NCBI RefSeq assembly: GCF_019511445.1
Contig: NZ_JAEUAN010000001.1
Span: 62,001 to 126,000, forward strand
Direction: 5' to 3'
DNA: 64,000 bases
From: Aliirhizobium wenxiniae
Lineage (GTDB): Bacteria > Pseudomonadota > Alphaproteobacteria > Rhizobiales > Rhizobiaceae
Part shown: piece after piece, positions 1 through 8,708 of the stretch
Layout: each line of letters starts with the position of its first letter
How positions within the stretch are numbered: position 1 is the first letter of the stretch
Program-made: the position numbers and the translations under genes
The notes under the pieces: model-generated
Databases searched by the model: none
Told to the model about the DNA's origin: nothing
The model's input: the letters and a program-made list of their open reading frames with translations, nothing else

Positions 1-614
1 ATCTCAAGCGTTTTCTCGTCTCAGAAAAGCAGGCCGGAAAACGAATCTTCCCAAAGGGTTCCGAGTATTTTCGCGCGCTCGACCTTACCCCACTCGACGA
101 GGTGAAGGTCGTCATCCTCGGCCAGGATCCGTATCACGGGGCAGGCCAGGCGCATGGTCTGTGCTTCTCGGTCCAGCCCGGCGTGAAAACGCCGCCGTCG
201 CTCGTCAATATCTACAAGGAGATGCAGGCCGATCTTGATATTCCGCCGGCAAAACACGGCTTTCTCGAAAGCTGGGCGGAACAGGGCGTGTTGCTTCTGA
301 ACAGCGTGCTGACAGTGGAAGAGGGCCAAGCGGCTGCGCATCAGGGCAAGGGATGGGAAAAGTTCACCGATGCGGTCATTCGCACGGTCAACGATGAGTG
401 TGACGGCATCGTCTTCATCCTCTGGGGTTCCTACGCGCAGAAGAAGGCAGCCTTCGTCGATCAGGAGCGGCATCTGGTGCTGAAATCGGCGCATCCGTCG
501 CCGCTTTCAGCCCATAACGGCTTTCTCGGCTCGCGGCCGTTTTCCAAGACGAACGACTATCTCCAGTCGATCGGCAAAGATGCGATCAATTGGCAACTGC
601 CGGAAACTGTCTGA
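1..614 (+). CDS. ung: Uracil-DNA glycosylase, family 1 (5' end cut by the window edge)
   Basis: This enzyme removes uracil from DNA as the first step of base-excision repair in the cytoplasm. The reading frame is open from base 3, upstream of an internal GTG at 102, and that upstream part ([11 protein letters not shown], then [14 protein letters not shown]) reads as the normal family N-terminus. The gene therefore begins before the window. Visible motifs are the water-activating GQDPYHG loop just after the internal [13 protein letters not shown] in the uracil pocket, and the DNA-intercalation loop [18 protein letters not shown] near the C-terminus. All belong to family-1 UDGs. The 203 visible residues are most of a usual 220-240-residue protein. 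A strong hairpin with a T-run follows the stop. The assignment is secure; only the true start is unknown. Confidence 0.95.
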   Translation, partial: LKRFLVSEKQAGKRIFPKGSEYFRALDLTPLDEVKVVILGQDPYHGAGQAHGLCFSVQPGVKTPPSLVNIYKEMQADLDIPPAKHGFLESWAEQGVLLLNSVLTVEEGQAAAHQGKGWEKFTDAVIRTVNDECDGIVFILWGSYAQKKAAFVDQERHLVLKSAHPSPLSAHNGFLGSRPFSKTNDYLQSIGKDAINWQLPETV

Positions 615-620
615 TTGGTG

Positions 621-649
621 AACGTTGGCGAGTTCTCGTCAACGTTTTT
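621..649 (+). terminator. Rho-independent terminator after ung
   Basis: Twelve-base arms (621-632 and 635-646, one G-U pair) enclose a TT loop and run into TTTTTC. It lies 7 bases after the ung stop and separates ung from the dioxygenase gene. Confidence 0.85.
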
Positions 650-760
650 CGAACAATCCGTTCGGATGTGTCCGTCTATCCAATCCGGGCCTGATCGACC
701 AAATATCACCCCATGAACAGCGGGCCGCACGGGCGGCCCCGTAGAGACAAGGGGTTTGAC

Positions 761-1690
761 ATGCTTACCCAGATCAAGGGCCTGCACCACGTCACGTCGA
801 TGGCGGCGAGTGCTTCCACCAACAACAAGTTCTTCACCGACACGCTCGGCCTGCGCCGGGTGAAGAAGACCGTCAATTTCGACGCGCCGGATGTCTATCA
901 TCTCTATTACGGCGATGAAGTCGGCACACCCGGTTCGGTGATGACTTACTTTCCCTTCCCGCATATCGCGCAGGGCCGTCCCGGCACCGGTGAAGTGGGT
1001 ACTACCGTATTTTCCGTGCCGCAGGGCTCGATCGGTTACTGGACCGACCGGCTGGCAAAGGCCGGAGCCGATGGTCTGAAGGCCGATGAAGCCTTTGGTG
1101 AAAAGCGCCTGCATTTCGCCGGTCCCGATGGCGACGGTTTCGCGCTGGTCGAGGTGAAGGACGATAATCGTGCGCCCTGGATCGGCAATGGCGTCGGCGC
1201 CGAAGAGGCTATCCGTGGTTTTCACTCCGCTTCGATGCGGCTTCGCGACGAAGGGTCGACCGCCGAGCTTCTGAAGTTCATGGGCTATGAGCAGGTCGAT
1301 GCGAAGGACGGCGTGACACGCTTCGGCATTCCGGGCGGCAATGGTGCCGATTTCATCGATGTCGAGACGATGCCGAATATTTCGAGCGCCCGTCTCGGTG
1401 CCGGTTCCGTGCACCACATCGCCTTCGCCGTCGAGAACCGCGCAAAACAGCTCGAAGTTCGCAAGGCGCTGATGGATACCGGTTATCAGGTCACGCCGGC
1501 CATCGACCGCGATTACTTCTGGGCGATCTATTTCCGCACGCCGGGTGGTGTGTTGTTCGAAATCGCCACCAACGAGCCGGGTTTCGATCGTGACGAGGAT
1601 ACCGCACATCTCGGTGAGGCGCTGAAGCTGCCGACCCAGCACGAGCATCTGCGCAAGGCGCTCGAGGAACATCTCGAGCCGATTGGCTAA
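761..1690 (+). CDS. VOC-family ring-cleaving dioxygenase (MhqO-like)
   Basis: A 309-residue vicinal-oxygen-chelate protein, predicted to be a cytoplasmic metal-dependent extradiol-type dioxygenase acting on hydroquinone or catechol-like compounds. Two glyoxalase/bleomycin-resistance modules are visible: residues about 4-135, beginning KGLHHVTSMA, and about 150-290, with VHHIAFAVEN and LFEIATNEPGF. The His of each HH motif and the Glu of LFEIA are the expected metal ligands. I chose the ATG at 761, preceded by AAGGGG, over an upstream in-frame ATG at 713. The next gene is an alpha/beta hydrolase of the MhqD type. MhqO/MhqD pairs are known from Bacillus quinone resistance, which supports a quinone-detoxification role by analogy. 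The exact substrate cannot be read from the sequence. Confidence 0.85.
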   Translation: MLTQIKGLHHVTSMAASASTNNKFFTDTLGLRRVKKTVNFDAPDVYHLYYGDEVGTPGSVMTYFPFPHIAQGRPGTGEVGTTVFSVPQGSIGYWTDRLAKAGADGLKADEAFGEKRLHFAGPDGDGFALVEVKDDNRAPWIGNGVGAEEAIRGFHSASMRLRDEGSTAELLKFMGYEQVDAKDGVTRFGIPGGNGADFIDVETMPNISSARLGAGSVHHIAFAVENRAKQLEVRKALMDTGYQVTPAIDRDYFWAIYFRTPGGVLFEIATNEPGFDRDEDTAHLGEALKLPTQHEHLRKALEEHLEPIG

Positions 1691-1701
1691 GGTCATTTCA
1701 G

Positions 1702-1723
1702 GGCAGGGCGTATTCGCCCTGCC
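1702..1723 (+). other. Intercistronic hairpin
   Basis: A perfect 9-bp stem (GGCAGGGCG / CGCCCTGCC) with a TATT loop lies between the dioxygenase and hydrolase genes. No T-run follows, so it is more likely an mRNA-stabilising or partial-attenuation hairpin than a full terminator. Confidence 0.5.
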
Positions 1724-1744
1724 ACCGTCATTCAGGAGATTTCA

Positions 1745-2365
1745 ATGAGTTACGACAGTTATCTGCATCGGGTGCGCCCCGGTGCACCCGGATCGCCGAT
1801 CCTGTTCGTCTTTCATGGCACGGGCGGCGATGAAAACCAGTTCTTCGATTTCGCCTCACGGCTTCTGCCCGGCGCGACCGTGGTTTCGCCACGCGGCGAC
1901 GTTTCCGAACATGGTGCGGCGCGCTTCTTCCGTCGCAAGGCGGAAGGCGTTTATGACTGCGACGACCTTGCCCGCGCCACCGAGCGCATGAGCGATTTCG
2001 TGACTGCTAACCGCGAACGTTACGAATCCTCGACGGTGTTGGGCTTGGGCTTTTCCAATGGTGCGAACATTCTCGCCAATATCATGATCGAGAAACCCGG
2101 TCTGTTCGAAGCCGGCGTGCTGATGCATCCGCTGATCCCGTTCCAGCCGGCAGAGCGCAAAGTGGCCGACAAGGCGCATGTGCTGATTACCGCCGGTGAG
2201 CGTGATCCGATCTGCCCGGTGCCGATGACGCTCGAGCTTGCCGACTATTTCAAGCGCCAGGGCGATACGGTGACGCTCGACTGGCATGCCGGCGGCCATG
2301 AAATCCGGCCGAACGAGATCGAGGCGATCAAGGCTTTTCTCGCGCCTTACGGTGGTCAGGCCTGA
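1745..2365 (+). CDS. Alpha/beta hydrolase, phospholipase/carboxylesterase family (MhqD-like)
   Basis: A 206-residue cytoplasmic serine hydrolase. The oxyanion-hole segment FVFHGTGGDENQF is near residue 20. The nucleophile elbow GFSNGA is near residue 100. The acid is in GERDPICPVPM and the catalytic His in GGHEIRPNE close to the C-terminus, so the full triad is present at normal family length. AGGAG sits 7 bases before the ATG. It follows the ring-cleaving dioxygenase by 54 bases and probably shares its mRNA. In MhqO/MhqD pairs the hydrolase is thought to process ring-opened or conjugated quinone products. That link rests on neighbourhood and family resemblance, so the substrate remains a guess. 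Confidence 0.85.
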   Translation: MSYDSYLHRVRPGAPGSPILFVFHGTGGDENQFFDFASRLLPGATVVSPRGDVSEHGAARFFRRKAEGVYDCDDLARATERMSDFVTANRERYESSTVLGLGFSNGANILANIMIEKPGLFEAGVLMHPLIPFQPAERKVADKAHVLITAGERDPICPVPMTLELADYFKRQGDTVTLDWHAGGHEIRPNEIEAIKAFLAPYGGQA

Positions 2366-2453
2366 TCCTGCAAACTCTCTTCTCCGGGCTTGCGGAAGCG
2401 CTTGGATTTGGCCGATAGTGGCTTGATCATAGCGCGCAAGCCCGGAGGACGGC

Positions 2454-3878
2454 ATGAGCAATCACCTTAAATTCTTCATCAATGGCGAATGGGTGGAACC
2501 GGTGGTCCCCGTTGCGCTCGATGTCATCGATCCGTCTACGGAAGAGCCATTCACGCGGATCGCAGTCGGCTCCAAGGCGGATGTGGACAAGGCCGTCGCG
2601 GCCGCCAAGGCTGCGTTCAAAAGTTTTTCTCAATGGACACAGACCGAGCGGCTTACGCTCCTGAAGCGCATTCTTTGGGAATACGAGAAGCGCGCCGAGG
2701 ATATCGCCCAGGCGGTCAGCCGGGAAATGGGCGCTCCGATCGCCTTTGCCCGCGACAGCCAAGTGGCAGCCGGCCACGGGCATCTGAGCGCCACGATCAC
2801 CGCACTCGAAAGCTACAAGTTCACTGAGGATCGCGGCACGACGCGGATCGTCAAGGAGCCGATCGGCGTCGTGGCGCTGATCACGCCGTGGAACTGGCCG
2901 CTCAACCAGATTACCTGCAAGGTTGGTCCGGCGATCGCCACGGGTTGCACGATGGTGCTCAAACCGTCCGAAATCGCGCCGATCTCTGGCGTCATCTTCG
3001 CGGAAGTGATGGAAGCGGCGGGCGTGCCGAAGGGCGTTTTCAACATGATCAATGGCACCGGCCCGGATGTCGGGCAGGTGATGGCCGGCCATCCGGATGT
3101 CGACATGGTGTCGTTTACCGGCTCGACCCGCGCCGGCATCATCGTTGCCAAGACGGCGGCGGATACGGTCAAGCGCGTGGCGCAGGAGCTTGGCGGCAAA
3201 TCCGCAAACATCATCTTGGCCGATGCAGATCTCAAACAGGCCGTCGCCGATGGCGTGACCGGATGTTTCGGCAATTCCGGCCAGTCCTGCGATGCGCCGA
3301 CGCGCATGCTGGTGCCGCGTGACCGGCACGATGAGGCGCTGACGGTGGCGAAGGAAGCTGCCGAGAAGCTTGTTACCGGTGATCCGCAAGCCGATGGCAT
3401 CAATCTCGGCCCGGTTGTCAGCAAGGTGCAGTTCGACAAGATCCAGAGGCTGATCGAGGCGGGGATCTCGGAAGGCGCGACGCTGGTGACCGGCGGTCCG
3501 GGTCGGCCGGAAAACCTCAATCGCGGCTATTACATTCGCCCGACCGTGTTCGGCAATGTCACCAATGACATGACGATCGCGCGGGAGGAAATCTTTGGTC
3601 CGGTCCTGTCGATCCTGCCTTACGACAGCGAGGAGCAGGCGATCGAGATCGCCAATGACACGCCCTATGGGCTTGCCGCCTATGTGCAGGGAAAACCGGA
3701 ACATGCGCGAAAGATCGCGCCGCACTTGAGGGCCGGGTCAGTCTATCTCAACTATCCGGACTGGGACCTGTTCTCCTCCTTCGGCGGCTACAAGCAGTCG
3801 GGCAACGGGCGCGAATATGCCGACTGGGGCATTCACGATTTCCTCGAGATCAAGAGTGTAGTCGGTTACGGGAATTGA
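2454..3878 (+). CDS. NAD(P)-dependent aldehyde dehydrogenase
   Basis: A 474-residue cytoplasmic enzyme of the ALDH superfamily oxidising an aldehyde to its acid. The cofactor-binding segment ITPWNWPLNQ is near residue 143, FTGSTRAG near 221, the general-base Glu245 is in AQELGGKSAN, and the nucleophile Cys279 is in GNSGQSCDAPTRM. The EEIFGPVLS motif and the C-terminal SGNGREYADWGIHDFLE are also typical. The start has GGAGG 6 bases upstream. The gene follows the dioxygenase-hydrolase pair by 88 bases in the same direction, so it may clear aldehydes from that pathway, but ALDH specificity cannot be assigned from sequence. A hairpin terminator follows. Confidence 0.9.
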   Translation: MSNHLKFFINGEWVEPVVPVALDVIDPSTEEPFTRIAVGSKADVDKAVAAAKAAFKSFSQWTQTERLTLLKRILWEYEKRAEDIAQAVSREMGAPIAFARDSQVAAGHGHLSATITALESYKFTEDRGTTRIVKEPIGVVALITPWNWPLNQITCKVGPAIATGCTMVLKPSEIAPISGVIFAEVMEAAGVPKGVFNMINGTGPDVGQVMAGHPDVDMVSFTGSTRAGIIVAKTAADTVKRVAQELGGKSANIILADADLKQAVADGVTGCFGNSGQSCDAPTRMLVPRDRHDEALTVAKEAAEKLVTGDPQADGINLGPVVSKVQFDKIQRLIEAGISEGATLVTGGPGRPENLNRGYYIRPTVFGNVTNDMTIAREEIFGPVLSILPYDSEEQAIEIANDTPYGLAAYVQGKPEHARKIAPHLRAGSVYLNYPDWDLFSSFGGYKQSGNGREYADWGIHDFLEIKSVVGYGN

Positions 3879-3887
3879 ACTTCTGCT

Positions 3888-3920
3888 ATCCGCGAGCGGT
3901 GGTGCCGCTCGCGGATATTT
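3888..3920 (+). terminator. Terminator after the aldehyde dehydrogenase
   Basis: A 12-bp perfect stem (ATCCGCGAGCGG / CCGCTCGCGGAT) with a 5-base loop begins 9 bases after the stop. The downstream T-tract is short (ATATTT), so termination may be partial. Confidence 0.7.
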
Positions 3921-4082
3921 GCATGTGACTTCCGCATCACATCGAAAAAACCGAGCAAGATTCTGTTAACTCTCGTCAAAGCTTTTCCCCTGGGCTTAGA
4001 TCTCCGCTAATCCAACCTTGTGTGCGAAACCGTACAATGGCCGGGAAATGGCCAGCATGATGTTGGCGCGAGGGTTTAAAGT

Positions 4083-5999
4083 TTGAATAGTCTCTGGGTT
4101 GGATTGCTTGCGAATATGGCGGTGGTGGCACTGGTCATTTCGCTGTGGTCCAATATTCGTCTTCCGGTCTTCGGCCGAAATCAATCTGCTCAACACTATG
4201 CTTTCGGTCTGCTGTTCGGGCTTGGCGCTATTGGCGCCATGTTGATCCCCTTCCAGCTCAATCCGGGTTTCTTCATCGATCTCAGAATGACGTTGATCGG
4301 GACTGCCGCTTTTATCGGCGGGCCGATCGCAGGACTGGTGACTGCGGGCATTACAACAGTCTTTCGCCTTTATCTGGGTGGTGCGGGCGTTTTGATCGGG
4401 CTTGTCGGCATTGCGCTGGCTTGCGCCGCAGGCCTTCTAGGGTATCGATTGAAGTCGGCGGAAGCGCCCGACCTGAAGGAAAGCCTGCTTTTCTCGCTGG
4501 TCATGGCTATCTGTGCAATGGCACCGGCCTTCATCATTGCGCTGGCGCAGGACATCTATAGCGGTCCACAGATCCGTCTGCCGTACATGACGCTCGTCTT
4601 CGTCGCGACGCTGATGGCTTGTCTTGCGCTCGGCAATGAAATCAGGCGGCGGGAGACGGAGGCGCGCAACCATATGTACCGCCACGTCATCGACAGCCTG
4701 CCGGAAGCGCTGAACGTGAAGGATCGCGACGGGCGGTTCATCATGGCAAATCCCGCAACTGCGCAGCTGATGCAGGCGGAAAATGCCAATGCGCTGATCG
4801 GGAAGACGGATTTCGATTTTTACTGCCAGGAAGTGGCCACGGCCTTTCGGAGCGATGAAGAGAAGGCACTGAAGGCCGAAATTCCGATAGTCGAGGAGCA
4901 GATGCTGGCCCGGATGGACGGCAGCAAGACCTATCTTTCCACCCTCAAGGCGCCGTTTACGGATGTCGATGGCAATATCATCGGACTGATCACCCACAGT
5001 CGCGATACGACGGACAAGAAACTGCTGGAAGCGGCGCTCGCACAAAGCGACCGGCGCGCTGCCGAGGCTTTGTCGAGCATTTCCGACGGTCTCGTCATGT
5101 TCGACAAGGATCTCACACTTGTTTTCTGCAACGAGCGCTACCGTTCGATGTTCTCCGTAACGGCGGATCTTCGCGTTCCGGGTACACCTGCCGCGGCCAT
5201 CCTGTATGCCTCGATTGCTCGCGGCGAATTCGTCGGGATCCCGCAGGAACAGGTCACCCAGTGGGTGGACACTGCGCTTTCTCGGCTGAGACAAGGCGGC
5301 ACCGTGCAATTCCCGCTTGCCGATGGGCGCTGGATCGAATCACGCACGCGCCCGACACCGGAAGGTGCCTGTTTCGTCATCTGCTCGGATATTACCGCAT
5401 CGAAGCAGCACCAGCTCGAGCTGCAGAACATGAATGACCGGCTTTCGGTACTCGCCGAAACCGACAGTCTGACCGGCCTTTTGAACCGGCGTGCCTTCGA
5501 TGCCGTGATGGCTGACGAGCTTGCCAGAGTGGAGCGTGGCGACAGTTCGCTCTCCTTGCTGATGATCGACGTCGATTACTTCAAGCGCTTCAACGACACC
5601 TATGGCCATGGCGCAGGTGATTCCTGCTTGAAAAGCGTGGCGGACTGCCTTCGTGCGACCGCGCGTCGGACGGATGACCGGGCCGCCCGTTATGGTGGCG
5701 AGGAACTGGCGCTGATCCTGCCGGATACCGACGAAAAGGCGGCCGTCGTTCTTGCGGAGGAATTTTGCGAGCGGCTGCGTGACCTGCGTATTCCCCATAC
5801 CGGAAGCGACAAGGGGATCGTTACCGTCAGCATAGGCGTCGCCACGCTTGCGCGCGGTTCTCTCCCGACGGATGCCGCGCGCCTTATCGCCCGAGCCGAC
5901 GAGGCTCTTTATACGGCGAAACGAGATGGCCGTGACGGCGTCAGACTGTGGGAACCGAGCCGCCCGCGCATCGTACATTCGGATGGCGGGCGCACGTAA
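4083..5999 (+). CDS. Membrane diguanylate cyclase with 5TM, PAS and GGDEF domains
   Basis: A 638-residue inner-membrane protein predicted to make cyclic di-GMP. Residues 1-190 contain about six hydrophobic helices resembling the 5TMR_LYT sensor domain of LytS-type proteins. Two PAS-like domains follow, about 198-315 (beginning YRHVIDSLPEALNVKD) and 325-440. The GGDEF domain occupies about 450-620. Its active site reads RYGGEELAL, with GGEEL at 538-542. An RTDD inhibitory I-site lies exactly five residues before it, so product inhibition is expected. The start is a TTG at 4083 with GAGG about 10 bases upstream; an ATG 11 codons later is an alternative. The gene stands alone, and its sensory ligand is unknown. 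Confidence 0.88.
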   Translation: MNSLWVGLLANMAVVALVISLWSNIRLPVFGRNQSAQHYAFGLLFGLGAIGAMLIPFQLNPGFFIDLRMTLIGTAAFIGGPIAGLVTAGITTVFRLYLGGAGVLIGLVGIALACAAGLLGYRLKSAEAPDLKESLLFSLVMAICAMAPAFIIALAQDIYSGPQIRLPYMTLVFVATLMACLALGNEIRRRETEARNHMYRHVIDSLPEALNVKDRDGRFIMANPATAQLMQAENANALIGKTDFDFYCQEVATAFRSDEEKALKAEIPIVEEQMLARMDGSKTYLSTLKAPFTDVDGNIIGLITHSRDTTDKKLLEAALAQSDRRAAEALSSISDGLVMFDKDLTLVFCNERYRSMFSVTADLRVPGTPAAAILYASIARGEFVGIPQEQVTQWVDTALSRLRQGGTVQFPLADGRWIESRTRPTPEGACFVICSDITASKQHQLELQNMNDRLSVLAETDSLTGLLNRRAFDAVMADELARVERGDSSLSLLMIDVDYFKRFNDTYGHGAGDSCLKSVADCLRATARRTDDRAARYGGEELALILPDTDEKAAVVLAEEFCERLRDLRIPHTGSDKGIVTVSIGVATLARGSLPTDAARLIARADEALYTAKRDGRDGVRLWEPSRPRIVHSDGGRT

Positions 6000-6104
6000 G
6001 CTTCGGTCCACAAGCCTTTCAGACGCGAGGGAGAGGCTGCGTGAATTGTTTTCTGCGGCTTTTCTGCAAAATCCCTGGAAAGCCAAGTGCGGCCTTCCAG
6101 TTGA

Positions 6105-6692
6105 TCAGTATCCGCAGCCCTTCAACTGCGCCGCATACCGGGCAGCCACTCCGGCGGATTTCTGCGCGGTCTGCTTCAGGCTGCCGCTGAAATTGCCGCG
6201 CTCATATCCTGCATGCCCGGAATAGTAGGCGAGATAGAGATTGTAGGCATCATTTCGGGCAATGCCGTTCCGGGTGGATGTCTGGTTGTGGTACCAGCCG
6301 ACAAACCGGATCGCATCACCGAAGTTGTTCCTGCGTGCGGCCCAGCGGCCCGTGGCGCGCTGATAGGTTTCCCATGTGCCATCGAGCGCCTGGGCGTAAC
6401 CATAGGCGGATGATGCCCGTTTGCCGGGAATGAAGCCAAGGAACCATTTGCGCGGCGGCCGGGCATTGGGCCGGAAGCTCGATTCGACATAGATCGTCGC
6501 CATCAGGATCGGTACGGGCACGCCGTATTCGCGCTCGACCGCACGGGCCTGACGCTGCCAATTGTTGAAGAAGCCGTCCCTCTGGTCGAAAATCGCGCAG
6601 ACATTCGATATCCTGCTCGGCGCGCTGGCGCAGCCGGCAAGAGAGAGGAGCGCGATGAAAAACGCAATACGCATCGCAGAAACTCGGGTCAT
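6105..6692 (-). CDS. Lipoprotein with a lytic-transglycosylase (SLT)-like domain
   Basis: A secreted lipoprotein of about 195 residues. It has a signal peptide ending in the lipobox LAGC, after which the protein would be lipid-anchored. The mature part carries YGVPVPILMATIYVESSF, which includes the catalytic-type Glu of the lysozyme/SLT fold (ExSF), then SSAYGYAQALDGTWETYQ and the AYYSGHAGYERG segment. This pattern is found in murein lytic transglycosylases. Start choice: ATG at 6692 or ATG at 6674. Both give a good signal peptide and neither has a strong ribosome site. A longer ORF extending to 6821 adds a non-signal N-terminus and is unlikely. It is divergent from the DUF3422 gene. Cell-wall turnover is the likely role. 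Confidence 0.8.
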   Translation of the reverse strand: MTRVSAMRIAFFIALLSLAGCASAPSRISNVCAIFDQRDGFFNNWQRQARAVEREYGVPVPILMATIYVESSFRPNARPPRKWFLGFIPGKRASSAYGYAQALDGTWETYQRATGRWAARRNNFGDAIRFVGWYHNQTSTRNGIARNDAYNLYLAYYSGHAGYERGNFSGSLKQTAQKSAGVAARYAAQLKGCGY

Positions 6693-6886
6693 GCCCGATA
6701 GATGACTCTTAAGATTTAATGAAAAGTTTAAGGACTGCGTGTTCTGCCGACTTGTGAACAGCGCGGCTCTCACCATGCGGTCATCAGCAGGGTTTCTGCG
6801 GCAAAGCGCCACGTCGTGCACTCACGCGCATTTGATAATAGTCAAGCATGAAGGTGGGCCTCGAAGGTCCTGTTGGGGAAGCATGC

Positions 6887-8224
6887 ATGTCCAAGCGCAG
6901 TTTTTCGTTTCCGGTCGCTGATGTCAGAGCGCGTGCGCTCGGTGAGATCCATGCGCGCCCCTATACGTTGCTGCCGTTGCCGCGGGTTATCTTCCAGCTG
7001 GCGTTCCTTACCGAAGCGAACATGGCGGCAGATCATGCCATTCTGGCGGAGCTCTCGCTGGGGCAGGGGGTGCCGGCACCGTCTCCCGATACCAGCCATC
7101 ACACGATGACCTGGGGCAGCGGGACCCTGCGCTGGGAACGGCATACGGAGTTCTCGACCTATTTCTGGGACACGCCGGCTCCTGCCGCATTCGGTGCTGA
7201 GATCCCGGTCAATCCTTTCGGTGCAAGCTTTGCTGCGCCCGGTCCGTTTATTTCCGGTGTCCGCATCGAAGTTCGGCCGGCCGGCGACGACATGTCGGAT
7301 ATCACCGCCCGTTTCGACCCGACCAGCCTCTGTCAAAGCATGGTCGCCGACAACAAGGCGACGCTGATCACCGATTTCCGTCAGGATGGCGACGGGCTGA
7401 CAAAATTCCTGATCCTCGATCATGGCATGACCGATGCGGCGCGCGGCATGCTCGTGCAGCGTATTCTCGATATCGAGACCTATCGTACGCTGGCGATGAT
7501 GGGACTGCCGATGGCGCAGAGCCTTTCGCCGGAAATCCGGCAGTTCGAGGCGCGGTTTACCGCGATCACTCAACGCATGAAGCAGCACGCCCGTGACGAG
7601 GCGGACGACATGCTGCTAGAAATCACGACGCTGGCAGCCGAGCTGGAAGCCAATGCCGCTTTCAGCCTCTATCGGTTCGGCGCAAGCCGCGCTTATAACG
7701 ACATCGTTCTTGACCGCGTCGGCATGCTGGCGGAAAAGGCCTTGGCCGGCAGCGAGACGCTCGGAGCCTTTCTTCACCGCCGTCTGGCACCGGCAATGCG
7801 AACCTGTCAGTCGGTCGAAGAGCGGCAGGTGAACCTGTCGCGCAAGCTGACCCGCGCCACGGCGTTGCTGCGCAGCTGGATCGATGTCGACCTGCAGAAA
7901 TTCAATACCGAAATCCTCGCATCCATGGACAAGCGGGCCCATCTTCAATTGCGCCTGCAGCAGACGGTCGAAGGGCTGTCGGTGGCCGCGATTTCCTATT
8001 ACGTGATCGGGTTGGTCGGTTATCTTGCCAAGCTGCTGCACTATACCGGTTCGACCATCACACCGGAGGCGCTTACGGGAGCTTCCGTGCCTTTTGTCGT
8101 CATTGCGATATGGCTGCTCGTCCGGCGTATCCGCAACCGGCATGACGATGACGGCACCCGCAAGCTCGGCTGGCGTCAACGTCGCGCGCAGGCGCGTGAG
8201 AGCGACAAGCAGACGGTTGTCTGA
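6887..8224 (+). CDS. DUF3422 family membrane-anchored protein
   Basis: A 445-residue protein I recognise as the DUF3422 family from the N-terminal block ALGEIHARPYTLLPLPRV, which is highly conserved there. The bulk is predicted cytoplasmic with helical stretches (about 230-370). Two hydrophobic segments near the C-terminus (SVAAISYYVIGLVGYL and SVPFVVIAIWLLV) anchor it in the inner membrane. I chose the ATG at 6887, preceded by GGGGAA, over an upstream ATG at 6848. The family has been annotated as a membrane-anchored regulator of amylopullulanase, but I know of no solid biochemical support. Treat the function as unknown. Confidence 0.85.
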   Translation: MSKRSFSFPVADVRARALGEIHARPYTLLPLPRVIFQLAFLTEANMAADHAILAELSLGQGVPAPSPDTSHHTMTWGSGTLRWERHTEFSTYFWDTPAPAAFGAEIPVNPFGASFAAPGPFISGVRIEVRPAGDDMSDITARFDPTSLCQSMVADNKATLITDFRQDGDGLTKFLILDHGMTDAARGMLVQRILDIETYRTLAMMGLPMAQSLSPEIRQFEARFTAITQRMKQHARDEADDMLLEITTLAAELEANAAFSLYRFGASRAYNDIVLDRVGMLAEKALAGSETLGAFLHRRLAPAMRTCQSVEERQVNLSRKLTRATALLRSWIDVDLQKFNTEILASMDKRAHLQLRLQQTVEGLSVAAISYYVIGLVGYLAKLLHYTGSTITPEALTGASVPFVVIAIWLLVRRIRNRHDDDGTRKLGWRQRRAQARESDKQTVV

Positions 8225-8391
8225 CGTCCATCAAATGGGAGCGCCATCTCTCCTGTGCCAAGGTGGGAAAAACTGGGATTTCAATAAAATTGCATCTTTC
8301 CATTTAAGCCGCCGAAAAGCTGTGGGGCCTAATTTCGTGCCAGAACGAAACGCGATGGCCGCAGAGTCGTCCGTAAAACAGGGTTCAGGCA

Positions 8392-8622
8392 ATGATCAGG
8401 AAGCTCATTATTTCGGCGGCCGTTCTGACCGCGCTCATCTACGGCAAGGAAGCCAGCGCTGCCGGTCCGGCCAGTTTTGCGCGTGATCTTGCCTCTGTCG
8501 TCGTCAGTCAGGCCGATGCCGGTTATGCGATCGATGAAGTCGACGCCTATCTGGGCATGTTCGCTATCGAAGAGGCCAAGCCCGCGGTGCAGCAGGATTG
8601 TTTCGACTGCATCGATATCTGA
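8392..8622 (+). CDS. Small secreted protein, unknown function
   Basis: A 76-residue ORF with a clear Sec signal peptide (MIRKLIISAAVLTALIYGKE, cleavage likely after ASA near residue 23). It leaves a mature peptide of about 53 residues that is acidic and ends in QDCFDCIDI, with a CxxC pair. The CxxC could bind metal or form a disulfide in the periplasm. It lies 167 bases after the DUF3422 gene and converges on an EamA transporter. The ribosome site is weak. I recognise no family, but the signal peptide and third-position composition make it a credible gene. Confidence 0.6.
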   Translation: MIRKLIISAAVLTALIYGKEASAAGPASFARDLASVVVSQADAGYAIDEVDAYLGMFAIEEAKPAVQQDCFDCIDI

Positions 8623-8708
8623 CGCAGCCTGTTGCGCTATTTCCGACGGTTAGTCCGTACTTTGCCGACGTCTGATGCTTGACGCGTAGGCGAGAAAAAA
8701 GCGGCACC

